Below are positions 27,290-38,890 of a stretch of 64,000 nucleotides of DNA, piece by piece. A program made the translations under genes and the position numbers. Source of the DNA: Metallyticus violacea. Lineage: Eukaryota; Arthropoda; Insecta; Mantodea; Metallyticidae. The notes under the pieces are model-generated. The model had not been told where the DNA came from. It saw nothing but the letters and a program-made list of their open reading frames with translations, and searched no databases. Numbering within the stretch: the stretch's first letter is position 1; every line of letters begins with the position of its first letter. The DNA lies in assembly GCA_030762175.1 (NCBI GenBank), contig CM060840.1:43924001-43988000 (forward strand), given 5' to 3'.

Positions 27290-27640
27290 TTCTTAGTGTT
27301 TATTTTAAGTCCTTTCATCTCTATAACGTCAAACTTCGATTTTTCTTAATTATCTTTTTCTATATTTGCGTTATCAACAAATGTATTATGTTTGCGAGTT
27401 TCTCGTGAAATATTTATTTATATTTGCTTTATCCTTTTCTTCTTTATTAAGACTTCCATTTTCATCTTTGTTTGCAGATTCTTTTACATGATATCCTACG
27501 TGCTGTTTAATTGCTTTTGTTTCATTTTTATTTGTTCATATTGCTCTTTAGCTTTTATTGATTTCTTCTCCGAATATTCTGTATGCTTTATCTATTTTTG
27601 CTTCTCCCTATTGCTTCTTGTATCTCTTGGTTTCAAAATT
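26160..27640 (-). pseudogene. LINE ORF2 (reverse transcriptase) relic, family L1a copy 1
   Basis: On the minus strand the reverse transcriptase order can still be followed. A pre-RT region with NINKYFTRNSQT comes first. Then come SLFKKEKKDK and GDIRLVNAVYNKIINEKL (RT block I), GFIDYEKTFS (the F-x-D-x-x-K-A-F block) and, after decay, PVRTKILI before the thumb region. The YADD block is unrecognisable. Stops and frameshifts occur every few dozen codons. An ATT microsatellite at 27252-27289 lies within the relic. The same family recurs at 48725 and 51780. The long plus-strand frame 27392-27892 is F-rich antisense shadow. I call the family L1a only for reference within this window. Confidence 0.8.
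27252..27289. repeat. (ATT)n microsatellite inside LINE relic
   Basis: About 12 units embedded in the pre-RT region of the LINE relic, so it expanded or inserted after the LINE arrived. Confidence 0.95.
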
Positions 27641-29049
27641 TTAAACATTCAAAGATGCTTGATAAAAATGTTTATCCTTTCAAAGAGTAGTGCACTAGGT
27701 AACTACAATTCACTTGTAACTGCGCAGACAGAACAAAAATTAAGTCCATTGGCGGGTGGGTTTGAAGTCTTCCCCAAGCTTTTAACAAAGCGATGCATGC
27801 TTCTCTGTGTTGTTAGTGATTCTCTATGGCTATTTTCTGTAAAGTGCATCTCCAGCAAGACAGGCTGCATTTCTGTTATGCGTCTTCTATGATGAAAACA
27901 TTTTTATATTCCGTTAAAATCTATTGAAAATCAAGAAATGATTCTTCTGTTGGAAATACCGCCTATTTATTCTGAACACGGCAGACACGTGTGCGGAAAC
28001 AAAGGTTATACTTCAAAGAAAGGGCTACACACCGATTCGGAGAACTAATAACATATAGAAAAAAGTGGTTTTATAATCTATTCAAACACCTGCTTGAAGC
28101 CTCTCCCTGACTCCCGCGCATTTTACCACTGCTTCTGAATACGATGTTGCTTGTCTTGGCAGGGAGGCGCAATTCTTCCTTAGTCTAAGCAAGATAATGG
28201 TTCGGGAGGTCTACCCTTGTAGTCCTCCAAAATCTAAATTGAATGTTTATTTGGTACAATCGAGCACTAGTTTAAGAAAGGTGATAATATATCAAATTCA
28301 GATGAATTGCGGATCACACTGCATTTTTGAATACCACAAAGGAAAGGGATTTCAGTTGTAAAAGTGTTTCCTCGTTGAGAACAATAATAGAGTTTAGGAA
28401 TTCCGTGTAACATGCATCTGCCTACATTTACTTTTTATATTTTTTAAACTAATAAGATAAAAAAAATTCTATTCTGAGAATCGAACGGCTCATAAAATTA
28501 CAGAACAATAAAATAATCTATATAGTTTAAATATATTTGTATTTTCTAGCTATTAAACACAAAAATAAAAGACAATGCATTTAATGCTGTTTTAAATAAA
28601 AAATATATGATTTAAAACATGAAAAACAAACAGAAACTGTCTATAAAAGCAGGGCAAAAGTAAAATTGGTCTGCAGATTCTTTTAACTTGGCACCCACTT
28701 GAGAAACGTTGGCCGAAAGAAATGCCAAGTGTACTGAATTTATAGTGCCAGATAGTCAATCTGTTTCCTTAGTACACATTAAACACCATATTTAATCACA
28801 AATCGATTGCAACATCTTTCTCTACTAAAAGTCAATTTAATTATTTGTGATTTTTAAATGAGCTCTTGTGTTTTGCTGCCAAACCAAAGATTACCGTAGC
28901 ATTTTTATTCATTTTGTATCTGTGGCGCAGTGAGAAATAACTTAGCATAGGGATGTGCTAGCATGTATAGTATACAGAAAAATTAACCCCTAAAGGCGTC
29001 ATCTACTATGAAGCAAACAAGGTATTCCATATTGTAAATGTTCGTATAG
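27641..29049. other. Gene-free stretch
   Basis: AT-rich, with no motif that I can support. The 3' part of an F-rich frame overlaps the first 250 bases. Confidence 0.45.
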
Positions 29050-29447
29050 GATGGCCTAATGGCTACATTTAATATCTAACTGTCCGTGCGGGAAAGGCCC
29101 AAGAGATAAGGATTGCACATGCATTCCGGAGGTCGTGGGTTCAAATTCTGACCTTGGGGTTGCTCATGGTTTCCCTTGCTCGTTTAGGCAAACACTGGCG
29201 GATGCTTTATTTCCGCGAATTCCGCTCTCCAATTTCAAATCATTTTTATCCCGTTGGTTGTGTTACAAGGTTGAAACTACCAGGTGGACTGGTGTTGTAT
29301 GCGACGTGACTGTGGTTTGTGCTTTGGAAAGGTGTGAAATCGGCCCTTTTGAGGGGCTTAATCTCCTTGGAGAGGGAGTGATCTATCTGGAAACACTGTT
29401 AAGGACAACACCTATGTATTTTCCTAATAAAACGTGCACAAATACAT
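29050..29447 (+). mobile_element. tRNA-like SINE, family 2, copy 1
   Basis: The head has a box A-like tggcctaatggct near 29052 and a box B-like gggttcaaattctg near 29137. The body that follows (gtttcccttgctcgtttagg onward) is matched by a second, headless copy at 58935-59060. The end runs into cctaataaaacgtgcac, possibly the 3' tail. Target duplications are not obvious. A 104-codon frame across it is incidental. Confidence 0.65.
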
Positions 29448-30821
29448 GAATAACGATACAAATAAAACTGCTTTCTCATTGCCAGATTCACATTTGATTC
29501 GTATAACTTAACCTATCTTAAACTATACATGACCAAGAATTCTGCCACAAAATTGCATCCCTTTCCAAAAGAAAGACATCCTTATTATGTTAAGGAGTGA
29601 AGCGATTGTCATACAAAGTTAATACCGTTGTCTGCAGGTAGTAATTGTAAATAATCGATAGAAAGCAACAGATGGAACAAAGGTCAGCAATATTCCTAAA
29701 ATGAGGGCCAGGAAATCCAATGGTTTCCGAAAATGATCTATGCCAAGGTTAAATGAGCGCTGTAGCTCGCTGTTCCCGCTCCTTCAGAACGCATGTGTTT
29801 TGTGCCACGTAATGCACAGGGGGAGCCCAACCACCGACATCGAGGATATTTGGTCGTGTTGGGCCATACTTGCTCACGCCAAAGCCAGCTAACTCTCGCA
29901 TGTCAAACAGAGCTATAAGGAGAGGACGCGGTCTTCACTACATCGTAAATAATGCAGGGAACGTGTAATTATTTTTAAATGCCTCTGCAGTATTTCTTAT
30001 CTTGAATTTAGAAGCGCTACAACTTTAATTACAGTAAAGGCAGCTTAAAATGATGGCAGAAAAAAGAAGAAGAAGCAGAATTTGTAGCTTATTATTTCTG
30101 AGCATTTCTGTTTATACTTTCAGACGTGCGAAAGAATCTCTGGTAAGCTATCTATTTACAGAAAAAGTATTATGATAATGAAGTACTGCACCAAGTAACT
30201 AAATACGTAAAGTAAAGAGAGCATCCAATTTCAAAAATGCCTACGACAATTAAAAGCTATCGATCCACCTTCGTACCATTTATCAAGAATCGCGACTTTG
30301 TAAAGCTAAAGTGCACTCGAAGAAAAGCATTGGTCTGCTATAGAAGTAACCTTCTTCTCTGTTCACCATCAGTCACCAAAAATGGGTGGTCTGTGAACAA
30401 CACTGACGATTAACAAATGTTAAGGAAACTGGGAAGTGTAAAATGACAACTTTGACATTTCCTGTTCTTGATGAAAATATATTCTGCGATTCTTTCTGGT
30501 TCAGAATACATGATTTACAGGGAGTTGCAGACATTTAATCCTTTAAAAGAGGGCACTTACCAATTTCGCCGAATTTTTAATAGCCAACCAGTAGGCAACA
30601 CAGGGTTCTGCGATTTTAAGTCCAATTTCTATTGAAATCATCTTAAAACGGCTATTTCCTAAACATGTTTCTTTTTCAGAGAAAATATGAAATTCGCATC
30701 TTTGTGTAATTAAATGCACTTAACCACATTTATATTTATCAAAGTAACATATTTTTATAAACGTCAATATTTTGTCTTAAAATTTGCAGTGTAAATTTGG
30801 CTTCGTTTTCTTTAAAGTGAA

Positions 30822-30879
<58 letters not shown>

Positions 30880-31555
30880 GAAATACTGTCAGCAGCTAAA
30901 TTTCTGTGGTTCAGTGGCATGAGATACACTGTTTTAATACACAGAAAAAAAGTCTAATCTTAAAGTAATTTATAATAAAAAGAAAAATTGCTATTTTTAA
31001 CTTTATTAACTTCAAAAGAAATATTATGCACATAAACATAAAACTGCATACAAACAACCCTGCACATTTACTGATACAATTTATGATAAAGTTTTATACT
31101 GATCTATCAAGTGCGCCCAGAAAAATGCATGTTTCCTAAGTTCAGTGCATTGATATAAGCCTAATACGCTTCCCAGATCTCTTAATGCATTTGAGCAGAC
31201 AAAGCTTCAAGGTGATGGCAACTTTAGGTCTGTATCTTCAGCCAACATTCCCTGTTGAAATTTGCGTAATTTAGAATGGGGAAAAAGCGTATTGCATACA
31301 ATATTTCTACACTGAAAGAATCATCAGAATTACCAAAAGTTACAACAAAGACAGTCTCAGAAAGTTTTACAAGGCATACTATGCTTACAGCTTGACTCTT
31401 GCTGGGAGTAAAATTAATTTTTGCAAGTTAACGATAATGATATATTAAATTTCGTTGATCTTTAATTTGTTTGAAATTGCAGCCTATTCGGAATGGTAGC
31501 GTTATTTTACCGCTGTTTTCAAGCGCATCATCTGTAAAACTAAGTACGTATAAAA
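29448..31555. other. Gene-free stretch with a long AAT tract
   Basis: An (AAT)n run at 30822-30877 is the main feature. Nothing else on either strand is recognisable. Confidence 0.5.
30822..30877. repeat. (AAT)n microsatellite
   Basis: About 18 uninterrupted units. With its reverse-strand equivalents it is the commonest microsatellite type in the window. Confidence 0.97.
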
Positions 31556-31727
31556 TTAAACTCTCAAGTTATTTCTTCTAATTTTCCTAAACGCCGTCCT
31601 ATCCTCGTTCGCCTCCAGTTGTAGCTCTTTTTCAGCCTCTTCCTCTAGATGATCTGGGTTTCTCAGGTGCTCCGTAATAATGTTGACTATTACAGCAGGA
31701 ACTTTAACTTGAATTGAACTTAGAAAA
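31556..31727 (-). CDS. Possible terminal coding exon, unknown protein
   Basis: On the minus strand a good splice acceptor (cttttttcag, ending at 31728) is followed by one base and then 56 sense codons and TAA at 31556-31558. The translation starts FLSSIQVKVPAVIV and moves into ITEHLRNPDH. It then becomes a strongly charged EEEAEKELQLEANEDR helix-like stretch and ends FRKIRRNNLRV. Codons are rich in G and C at the third position compared with the flanks (gag, ctg, gcg, aac), which is coding-like. I do not recognise the protein. The C-terminal L-R-V resembles a class II PDZ ligand, which is speculation. It could also be an unrecognised transposon fragment or chance. Confidence 0.33.
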
Positions 31728-33443
31728 CTGAAAAAAGATTCCCTGTTCTTAATTCAGTTGCCCAAAGCACGTATCGATTCTTGTCCTTTCCTTTATTAGT
31801 AGGACACTATAATCCATTTACTCTGGAGTATTGCGTTCCCTATAGTAAACAAGGTGTAATTCCATGCCCACTGCCAATGCTGATTATTTAAGTCATTTGG
31901 GGACTATATTATCATGCACGAATCCAGACTAGTGAATTCTTCTTCAGCATTGCAGGCTGCCTGCACTTAATTAAACCATAACTCTTTTTTTTTTATGTAT
32001 ACATCTCCATGATACACTGGCTTCATATATCGAACGTAAGGACGTACAGTCTAATCGTTCAGCTCAATGAAGCATAGCACTGTTGACTTCATTACCCCTT
32101 CAGAATTTAATCCTTAAATTTGCTTTTTCTAATATTTTTTCAAGCACAAAACTTGTGGTTTTGCTGACTGTCGTCCTGTGTACTCCGATGTTCTTTCCAT
32201 TCCAGACTGATATCAGTGTCACTTAGGAAGCAAAACCAAATTTCCATTCTGTACTTTGTAGTCAAACAACCCCCTCGAGTTTCAGTTTCCACTACCACTA
32301 CTATTACTACACACACACACTTCATTAAATCTGTAAAAGGTGCGCTAATCTTCCTTCCTAGTCTTAACGCGTTCTCAATAGAAATTGAGAGACCTTAATT
32401 GCACAAATGCAGCCATAACAAACACAAATTTACACCATATTAAAGGCCTTAACTATGTAACATTTACCCAGTAATTGCTATAGGAATTAAAAAAAAAACT
32501 GTTTTTTATTCGCACAGTTTTAAGTATTTGCTGGAAAATTCGGCTTTTGCTATAGCTAATATATTTTGTTATTTAGAACAACTTTTGCTAGTCTTATTCG
32601 CCAAATCTTAAGAAACGGCTTAAAATTTCCAAGTAAAAGCATGTACTGAACTTGATTCACCTCGCCCAATGTCAGTTATGGTGCTGAAAAAAATGCAACT
32701 TGTAATATCTCTCGATAATTTGTGATTGGCGTTGATGCGTTAACAGCTTGGGAACATTTAATGAGCCTAACAACAAAACTCCCACGGTGCATCCTTTTTA
32801 TAGGCCATAAAAGAGTCAAGTTGGCCACTTCTTGGAGTAATCTTTTTCTTAATATTAACGTCTATAATGATTCATGTAGATAAACTGAATTTCTAACCGT
32901 ACAACCTCTTTTAAAACAGCTGCACTAAGACGTTTGTTTCTAGTTGTTCTTTTTCTTTCTCATGCTTCGCGCCAACCGAAGTGATGGAAAGGTCATGAAT
33001 AATTTTTACCCGGAAGGACCACGATGCCGGTTCGGATGTAGATACTTGTAGAAAGGTGAACATATCTTCTCTTATGTTTTCTCTGAGAGTAAATTGCGCA
33101 AATCTTAGCTAAAGGGTATAACTGGCCCACTCATTCAGTTTCTGTCGAATGAGTTCATGTTAATATTTTTAAGGTTTTTCATCCCAGAAGGGCACTGGTT
33201 ATTTTTCTAAATTAAATTAGTCTTTTTCCATGACACGTGAACTCATAGGATACGCAAATAATGCCTGTTTCAGAACTAATTATCAATGTCAAAGAAAGTT
33301 GATACCCCATCTCAAATATATATAAAAGAAACATAAAAATAAAGTAACACTACAGTAATAATAAAAGCAGAAAAGGATAAAACACTTAGATAAAGTCACA
33401 ATTGAAATTGCTATATTTCGAACTCGTCGAGTTCTTCTATGGC

Positions 33444-33467
33444 AAGAAGCTAGAAGTCTAGCTTCTT
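33444..33467. repeat. Perfect hairpin, 11-bp stem
   Basis: aagaagctaga is followed after two bases by its exact reverse complement, just before an ATT tract. No function is evident. Confidence 0.5.
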
Positions 33468-33474
33468 TTTTACT

Positions 33475-33511
33475 TTTATTATTATTACTATTATTATTAT
33501 TATTATTATTA
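33475..33511. repeat. (ATT)n microsatellite
   Basis: An imperfect triplet run, with one interruption near its start. Confidence 0.9.
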
Positions 33512-33949
33512 TATATAGTCACTATATTAACGAATTTTGTGTGTTATTTCATTTTCTTAATCCTCGTGAAAAATTTAGTTTATTAATATGAAAGTGAGTT
33601 TAAAATCGTGCCAAGAAAAAAGAAACAAGATATAATAGATTTTTGCAAAACTTTTCTTTATCCAACTGATTTTTTCTGCTGCTATAACTTTTTACCTACC
33701 TATAAGGAAAAGAAACAGATGCTAATTTTTACGTAACCTTAATTTTTAAATTATATTGATTTATTTTGCTATATTTTATAACCTATGTATTTATATAAAT
33801 TTTATACATTAATAAAGATATTATAAACAAACAAAAGCAATGGTGCGTGCTGTCAACAATTTCTGAGGAAATGTCCCCTTTTCCATGCAATGTTTTCAAA
33901 TCGTACCTACACAAAAGTTTTACATTATTACATATTTAAAATGTTTGAA

Positions 33950-34450
33950 GAAAATGCATCTAATATTTATTTCACTTGAATCAAAGCTAGGGAACGAAGA
34001 AGCGAGCCAGCTTGCGAAACACCTACATGCAGAGAGCATACCGTATGAGTTTAATGCTGCGCAATTCAGTGACAAGTGCTGTACATGAAGAAACTTTACA
34101 TGCTCAGGAAAACAAATGGCAAGCTGCAACCATAGAGAATGCTACAAAACTCCATTTCCCTAATGTAAAGAAAAGACTTTAAAATAAACTATCACACTAC
34201 ATGACGGTAATGTTCACAGGGCATGGCAAAATAGGAGCATAAATCCACAGGTTTAAAATTACAGATGACCCTATGTGTGTCTGCAACAAAAGTTTGTCAT
34301 ATGGGCAACATAATGTGGGAGTGCGAATTAATTAAACATGAAAGACAACAGTTTCCGAAAAGTGTACAATATTTAGGAGGAAAATAACGGTTGACAAAAA
34401 AGAACTCTCGGACAAACTTTTAAAACAATTTCAATATTTTTTTAATAGCA
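33950..34450 (+). pseudogene. R1/Jockey-type LINE: RNase H tail and C-terminal knuckle relic
   Basis: The plus strand first gives LGNEEASQLAKHLHAESIPY, the end of a retrotransposon RNase H domain (family: G-N-E-x-A-D-x-L-A-K). After a degraded linker it reads MFTGHGKIGA, then HRFKITDDPMCVCN, and, one frame away, HIMWECELIKHERQQF. That order (T-G-H-G, H-R-F, D-D-P-x-C-x-C, H-x-x-W-E-C) is the C-terminal region of R1-like non-LTR ORF2 proteins. Several stops and at least two frameshifts are present, and upstream reverse transcriptase is absent. Confidence 0.8.
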
Positions 34451-36659
34451 TAATTTTTGATAAACCACAACCAAATGTATAGCAATTAAATCTTAGGCTT
34501 GAAACTTAAATATTGACATGTAAATGTAAATAGCATATTATAAGGTACCAAAGTGCAAGGTAATGTCACAATATTGTAATGGAGCATGCCACAAAATAAT
34601 GTGTGTATTAAAAATACCACACACATACACACACACACACAAACGTAAAGCAGAATGCACTCATGTACGTATCAAGGTTATTAATGGCCCGCTTCAGCAG
34701 TTGAGCGCAGCGCGCACTATGTCATGGTCACGCCAGCTGCCTGTCACAACAGACAATTTCTGTGCTGATGGCTGCACGTACACAATTCCAATTTGCTGCT
34801 ACGATAGCAAGCATTATTTGTATCTTTGTGTTATTACAACTAATGAGATATTACAGGCCATTGGTGTGCCAATGTTATTAATTACGGTGTGTTAGTGAAG
34901 TAAATGTTACTACAGCTTACTGAATAAAAATGTTGCCGCTAAAACAGAAAAAAAAAATAATAATAAATAAAATGAACAGCGATAACCCCCATCTTGTAGA
35001 GGACCTTAAACATCACTTCAAACAATTCCTGTAGCACAGGCTAGTACACCTTATGAAATAAAACTATATTACTGATCAAAGTTGTGCATTTAGAAACGCT
35101 TGGGGAACTTGTACATTGAAGGAGCCGGTGACTGGCGCGACCTTAACCTAGCGGTATTGCCTTCAGCTGCGGATGCAGGCAAAAATTAATTCTCTGTATT
35201 CTTGACCGACACGCCGATCTGGGAGTCCGCTACTCCTCATACTATGTTGTTAGGCCTATAAATTAAGAATAAAGCATTCATTTGTTCAAAACATGCTACT
35301 CAGCATGAAGATGCCCCCGACTGACCCACTAAGCGAAGTTGAAAGAACGGCCTTCACTTTTCAATCACCGCCTTTAGTTCCCCCACCAGAATCAAAAGAT
35401 GTCCCGCAGTACCGTAAATGTATGTTATTTTTATATTTCGATTTGTTTGTTCATCAATTTTATAGGTAAAAATAATAAAAAAATAACTTAACATGCTAAA
35501 AGAGTTTAAAAAATATTTCGGTTTAAATTTGTGTTAAAGTATTAAGCATTCTTACAAATTATTTATTTTGTACGCCTTAATAAGACCCGGACAACGCATC
35601 CTCTACGAGTGAAAAGCAAAATGAAAATAAAAAGATATTTAATAACTTTTTAATTAGCTTACCTAGGAAGAACAGAAACTGTATCAATGGAAAATTCTGC
35701 TGCTTACCTGAAAAATAAATTGCGTTTGTTAGATTTAATAAAAAATTACTTCTAATTAAAAATTTTGCCAAATAATGGTCTAAGTTAAGAGCGTCATATA
35801 CACAAAATATTCCTAAGAATAAGAGCATAAAATAGGTTACCCTCTGTTAAAATGTAATGTTAATATATAAAAATAAATTCAAACTAAAAAAACATGATAG
35901 CTGCCAAATAACGGTACCGATGTGGGTCAATTAGAGTGATTTGTCTTGTCTTTATTTATTTTCATTAGATATATTGACAAGCTTTGTAGTACGGGCATCA
36001 AATAAAGAATATAACATATTAAACAATGCATCTTACTCGAAATGCTGTTTCCATTGCTACATGAGGTTTTCAAAGCGTATCAAACCCCTCGATTTTTCTA
36101 CTCAAAATCAATATCCTAAACTTTATCACCTGTGAATAGGTGAGATCTTTGTAGCGAAATACGTCTCTTTACATTCATATTTAGTTTTTTTTTATACCGA
36201 AAGCTTTTTGGAACATGATAATATGAACCAGAATTTTTATTTACAACTTGTGAGCAGTATGGAAGGAGACAAGCCTTTTGAGACATTACGCGTGGAGGTT
36301 TACGGCGGAGGGGAAAAAACCGGTTTGCCTCGCACAGCCGTTTCGTTATATCAGTAACATCATAACCGAGCAAGAGGTACACTCGTCTATGTACAATGCA
36401 TCATCTTTTTGGCGCGGGAGGCGTAAACTGGTCGGAATTTTGCAGATTAGTGGCACAGTTTGGGATAAGACTTTGTCTAAGACACAGTATACGAGTGGCA
36501 TAAAGTCATAGAACCAGAAAATGTGCAAAATAAATTTCACAAGTGGACCTAGGACGAGCGAAATGGTAAACATTTGGGCGGTTGGTGATTTTATTGAATG
36601 TGACCGAGTTTGGCGATTTCTGAAATCGCTTCTGAGGCTGAGAAGTGTTAAATTAATTA
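34451..36659. other. Gene-free stretch with one weak exon candidate
   Basis: It holds an (AC)n tract near 34622-34640 and the candidate exon described at 35304-35413. Minus-strand frames at 36116-36382 and 36346-36705 match nothing I recognise and partly oppose a mariner relic. Confidence 0.45.
35304..35413 (+). CDS. Weak candidate internal exon
   Basis: Bases after a possible acceptor (ctactcag, ending 35303) read in one open frame as MKMPPTDPLSEVERTAF, continuing TFQSPPLVPPPESKDVPQYR. They stop at a possible donor (acc followed by gtaaatg at 35414). Proline-rich, GC-raised codon use contrasts with the AT-rich flanks. No domain is recognisable, and both splice sites are ordinary. Confidence 0.18.
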
Positions 36660-37260
36660 TTTTGATTACCGACGAGACTCGGCAAGAAGTTCTTCGAAAC
36701 TTCACTGAGGATCAACAGGCTGCAAGTACGGGAGTGTGTGTGTGTCAGAGGCTTTTTACCGGGATGCAGAGATTCGTAGCCTGCGGCAAACCACTATAAT
36801 ATGAGTCGAAGCAAGCGGGAAATCCGCTCCTATCAAACCAAAGGCTCTCTTGACAGTTTTCTGGGAACTTTCAAAGCATTTTGTTCTTTTTTTTTTTTCC
36901 CCCATGAACGTCGAAGAATCGATGCAGCTTTTGATTGAGATAAAACATGAAAAAAGACGTTAACAATATATTGGAGAAGTTCTCCTCCAAGAGGACGCCG
37001 GGTCGTATATAGCTACTTTGTTAAGAGAAAGACTCGAGGAAAATTACTGTGCAGCATTGGAGCACTCTCCCTATAGTACAGACGTATCGCCTTACGATTA
37101 CCATGTTTTTGGACCGTTACAAGCAGCATTGAGATCTTGGTGATTTGACAGCGAAGAAAGTGTGCCTTCGTGGGCACCTGACTGAAAACCGAACTCCACT
37201 ATTTCTTCGATAATGGGATTAGGTAACTGCCTATTCGCTGGGGAAAATGTGCTTGTAAAT
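36660..37260 (+). pseudogene. Mariner transposase relic, subfamily with VFGPL block
   Basis: The plus strand can be followed across frameshifts. It reads NFTEDQQAAS (pre-catalytic region), YESKQAGNP (after the lost first catalytic block), and LLQEDAGSYIATLL where the family has L-H-D-N-A-R-P-H. It continues LEHSPYSTDVSPYDYHVFGP with the third catalytic block, then FDNGIR and LPIRWGKC near the C-terminus. The second catalytic aspartate has become glutamate by sequence drift. Many stops make it dead. It belongs to a different mariner subfamily from the copies at 40160 and 52191. Confidence 0.8.
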
Positions 37261-37351
37261 CAAGAAATGATGTAGAAAAGCGAGATGTATCTGGTTTTAA
37301 TTTCATCTAGTTTCAATAAATTACCGAATAGAATTTGGCTTATTCAGAATG

Positions 37352-37563
37352 CGGCAGAAACAATGATCCATTTTAAATCGTGCGCTGTTGTTGGTCACGG
37401 TTTCTTAGAGAAATGTTGGTACCGTTGCAGTTCAAAGCATTTTCTGTGCGCCATATTACATGACCTTGGCCGCTCGCTTCGCTGCACAGTACTACTTGGT
37501 AGTCAGTGGAGTGTAGGTCGAATGAACATGGTGTGTTTGAAATTGAAATGTTTTTCAAATGTG
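37352..37563 (+). repeat. Left arm of large inverted repeat (5' end of a mariner-like element)
   Basis: This 212-bp arm is roughly 85% identical by eye to the reverse complement of 37827-38043. Both begin with cggcagaaacaatgatcc. Near its end the arm encodes ECRSNEHGVFEIEMFFKC, the start of a DUF4817-type transposase, and it is cut off at 37563. Confidence 0.85.
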
Positions 37564-38043
37564 TAATAAGAACGTAGTCTTCTATCCGATATGTTAAGGG
37601 CTTGGGAATGCCGACGAACTTATTGCTTTGGACTTTGTTCTAAATCGGCTCCTACTGTTGCCATGTTTATGGAGTGCGAACTATAGGTGGCGTACCAGAT
37701 GGCTTCTTGTTTTGTCATGAACTCCGTAACTCCATCTCGTAATCGACTCCCGTGACGGAATTTGTCAACTCCGACCGATATCAACATGTGGCCGAAACAA
37801 AAGCTGCGTTCCTACGACACAATCACCACATTTGAAAAACGTTTCAATTGCAAACGCACGATGTTCATTCGACCTGCACTCCATACTGATTGTCGAGTAG
37901 TACTGTACAACAGAACAATCGGCCAACGTCATGTAATATGACGTAGAGAAAAATGCTTTGAACTGCAATACGCAAACATCATCTCTCTAAGAAGCCGTGA
38001 TCAATAATAGCGCACGATTTAAAATGGATCATTGTTTCTGCCG
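37564..38043 (-). pseudogene. Mariner-like (DUF4817-type) transposase N-terminus, converging copy
   Basis: The minus strand (outer part 37827-38043 is the right arm of the inverted repeat) encodes MECRSNEHRAFAIETFFKC and then GDCVVGTQLLFRPHVDI. This is the DUF4817-type N-terminal region, whose family pattern is N-E-H-R-A-F-A-V, then a variable stretch, then T-Q-R-x-F-R-x-H-F. Translation continues degraded through a helix-turn-helix-like SITRW region and stops at 37564, where it meets the opposite-facing copy. No catalytic domain is present. Confidence 0.8.
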
Positions 38044-38164
38044 TATCCTGTATTTCATCCACCCCTAGTATGGTAGAAGTCCTCGCTTTTCGTAAAGCCG
38101 TTGTCTGTTATAGTGGTGACGCCGCGCATTCGGGATTGAAATATATAAGGGAACATATCTTTAT

Positions 38165-38890
38165 TTACATAAAATTCCGGAAATAATGACCATCTGCCGC
38201 TAGACATGCCTCATATCTTCAGGGTAGGTTTCTGGAAAACCAGTGCAACCCTTCACCTGTGATATTAGGATTTTGCCTCATTTTTTTTACCCCAGTTGCT
38301 TTAGAGTACGAGGAGTTCATTAATATATTTTTATCTTTAAGCATTCCCACACGAAAAAATCGTAGGGACTATTATTAGAGGGATCTAGGGGTAAAAACCC
38401 ATATTCTTTCGCCTAAGGCCAGAAAATTGCAGGCGAAAGAGTTGACGTATGTACAGTTGGTTGTCTGTGAAATCACCTACTACTGTATCGTCAAAGTAAA
38501 ATGATACAATAATTCCAGTGCATTTATCGAACATCACACTTCTATTAAATTGTAGAGATTAACTGCATATGTTATTTATCGCTTTTTGGCACTCTAAAAA
38601 GATTGTTTTGACTTTTTAAAGTACCCAAGCCTCGTCACTATAGAAAACTGACACGAAATGAACTATTTCGTAATAAACGGATCGTTGAAACCACCTACAG
38701 AAATTAATTCCACGTCTTGTGGTGTCAGATTCCTGACGAGATTTTAACAGCGCCAATTTAAAACGAGAGAGGATTTTGACACTTCTACCTCTTTGCTAAG
38801 CGCTTTAACGGTCTTAGACTAACTAGGTTCTAAACAAGTGGCAATTTTTTATAATGTTCCTCAGTTGAAATGCGCTATTTTCACCGTAAA
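38165..38890 (-). pseudogene. Mariner-like (DUF4817-type) transposase relic, catalytic half
   Basis: On the minus strand the order is SDEAWV (first catalytic block), MFDKCTGIIVSFYFDDTV, NQLYIRQLF, and PLDPSNSPYDFFVWECLK where the family has R-S-P-D-L-T-P-x-D-F-F-L-W-G. Then come IKIY and TPRTLKQL, ending CLAADGHYFRNFM with a TAA at 38165-38167. Several stops occur in between. The N-terminal half above 38890 is not recognisable. It lies directly beside the N-terminal copy at 37564-38043 but is a separate insertion, because the order is C-terminus first on this strand. Confidence 0.8.

Larger units (their letters stand above)
31728..33949. other. Gene-free stretch with simple repeats
   Basis: It includes an ATT tract at 33475-33511 and a perfect 11-bp hairpin at 33444-33467. 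A small open region near 32990-33050 (plus) encodes PEGPRCRFGCRYL before a stop; it is too short to call. Confidence 0.45.

Noticed and set aside
27392..27892. 166-codon plus-strand open frame, the longest in the window
   Set aside because: It is F/I/Y-rich and lies antisense to the LINE reverse-transcriptase relic for its first ~250 bases. The composition reflects A-rich LINE coding sequence read backwards.
30822..30877. CRISPR-like or designed repeat array
   Set aside because: It is a plain AAT microsatellite without spacers; no CRISPR array is present anywhere in the window.
32985..33055. Zinc-finger-like peptide (GPRCRFGCRYL)
   Set aside because: Fewer than 25 codons, no histidine in the right place, and an immediate stop.
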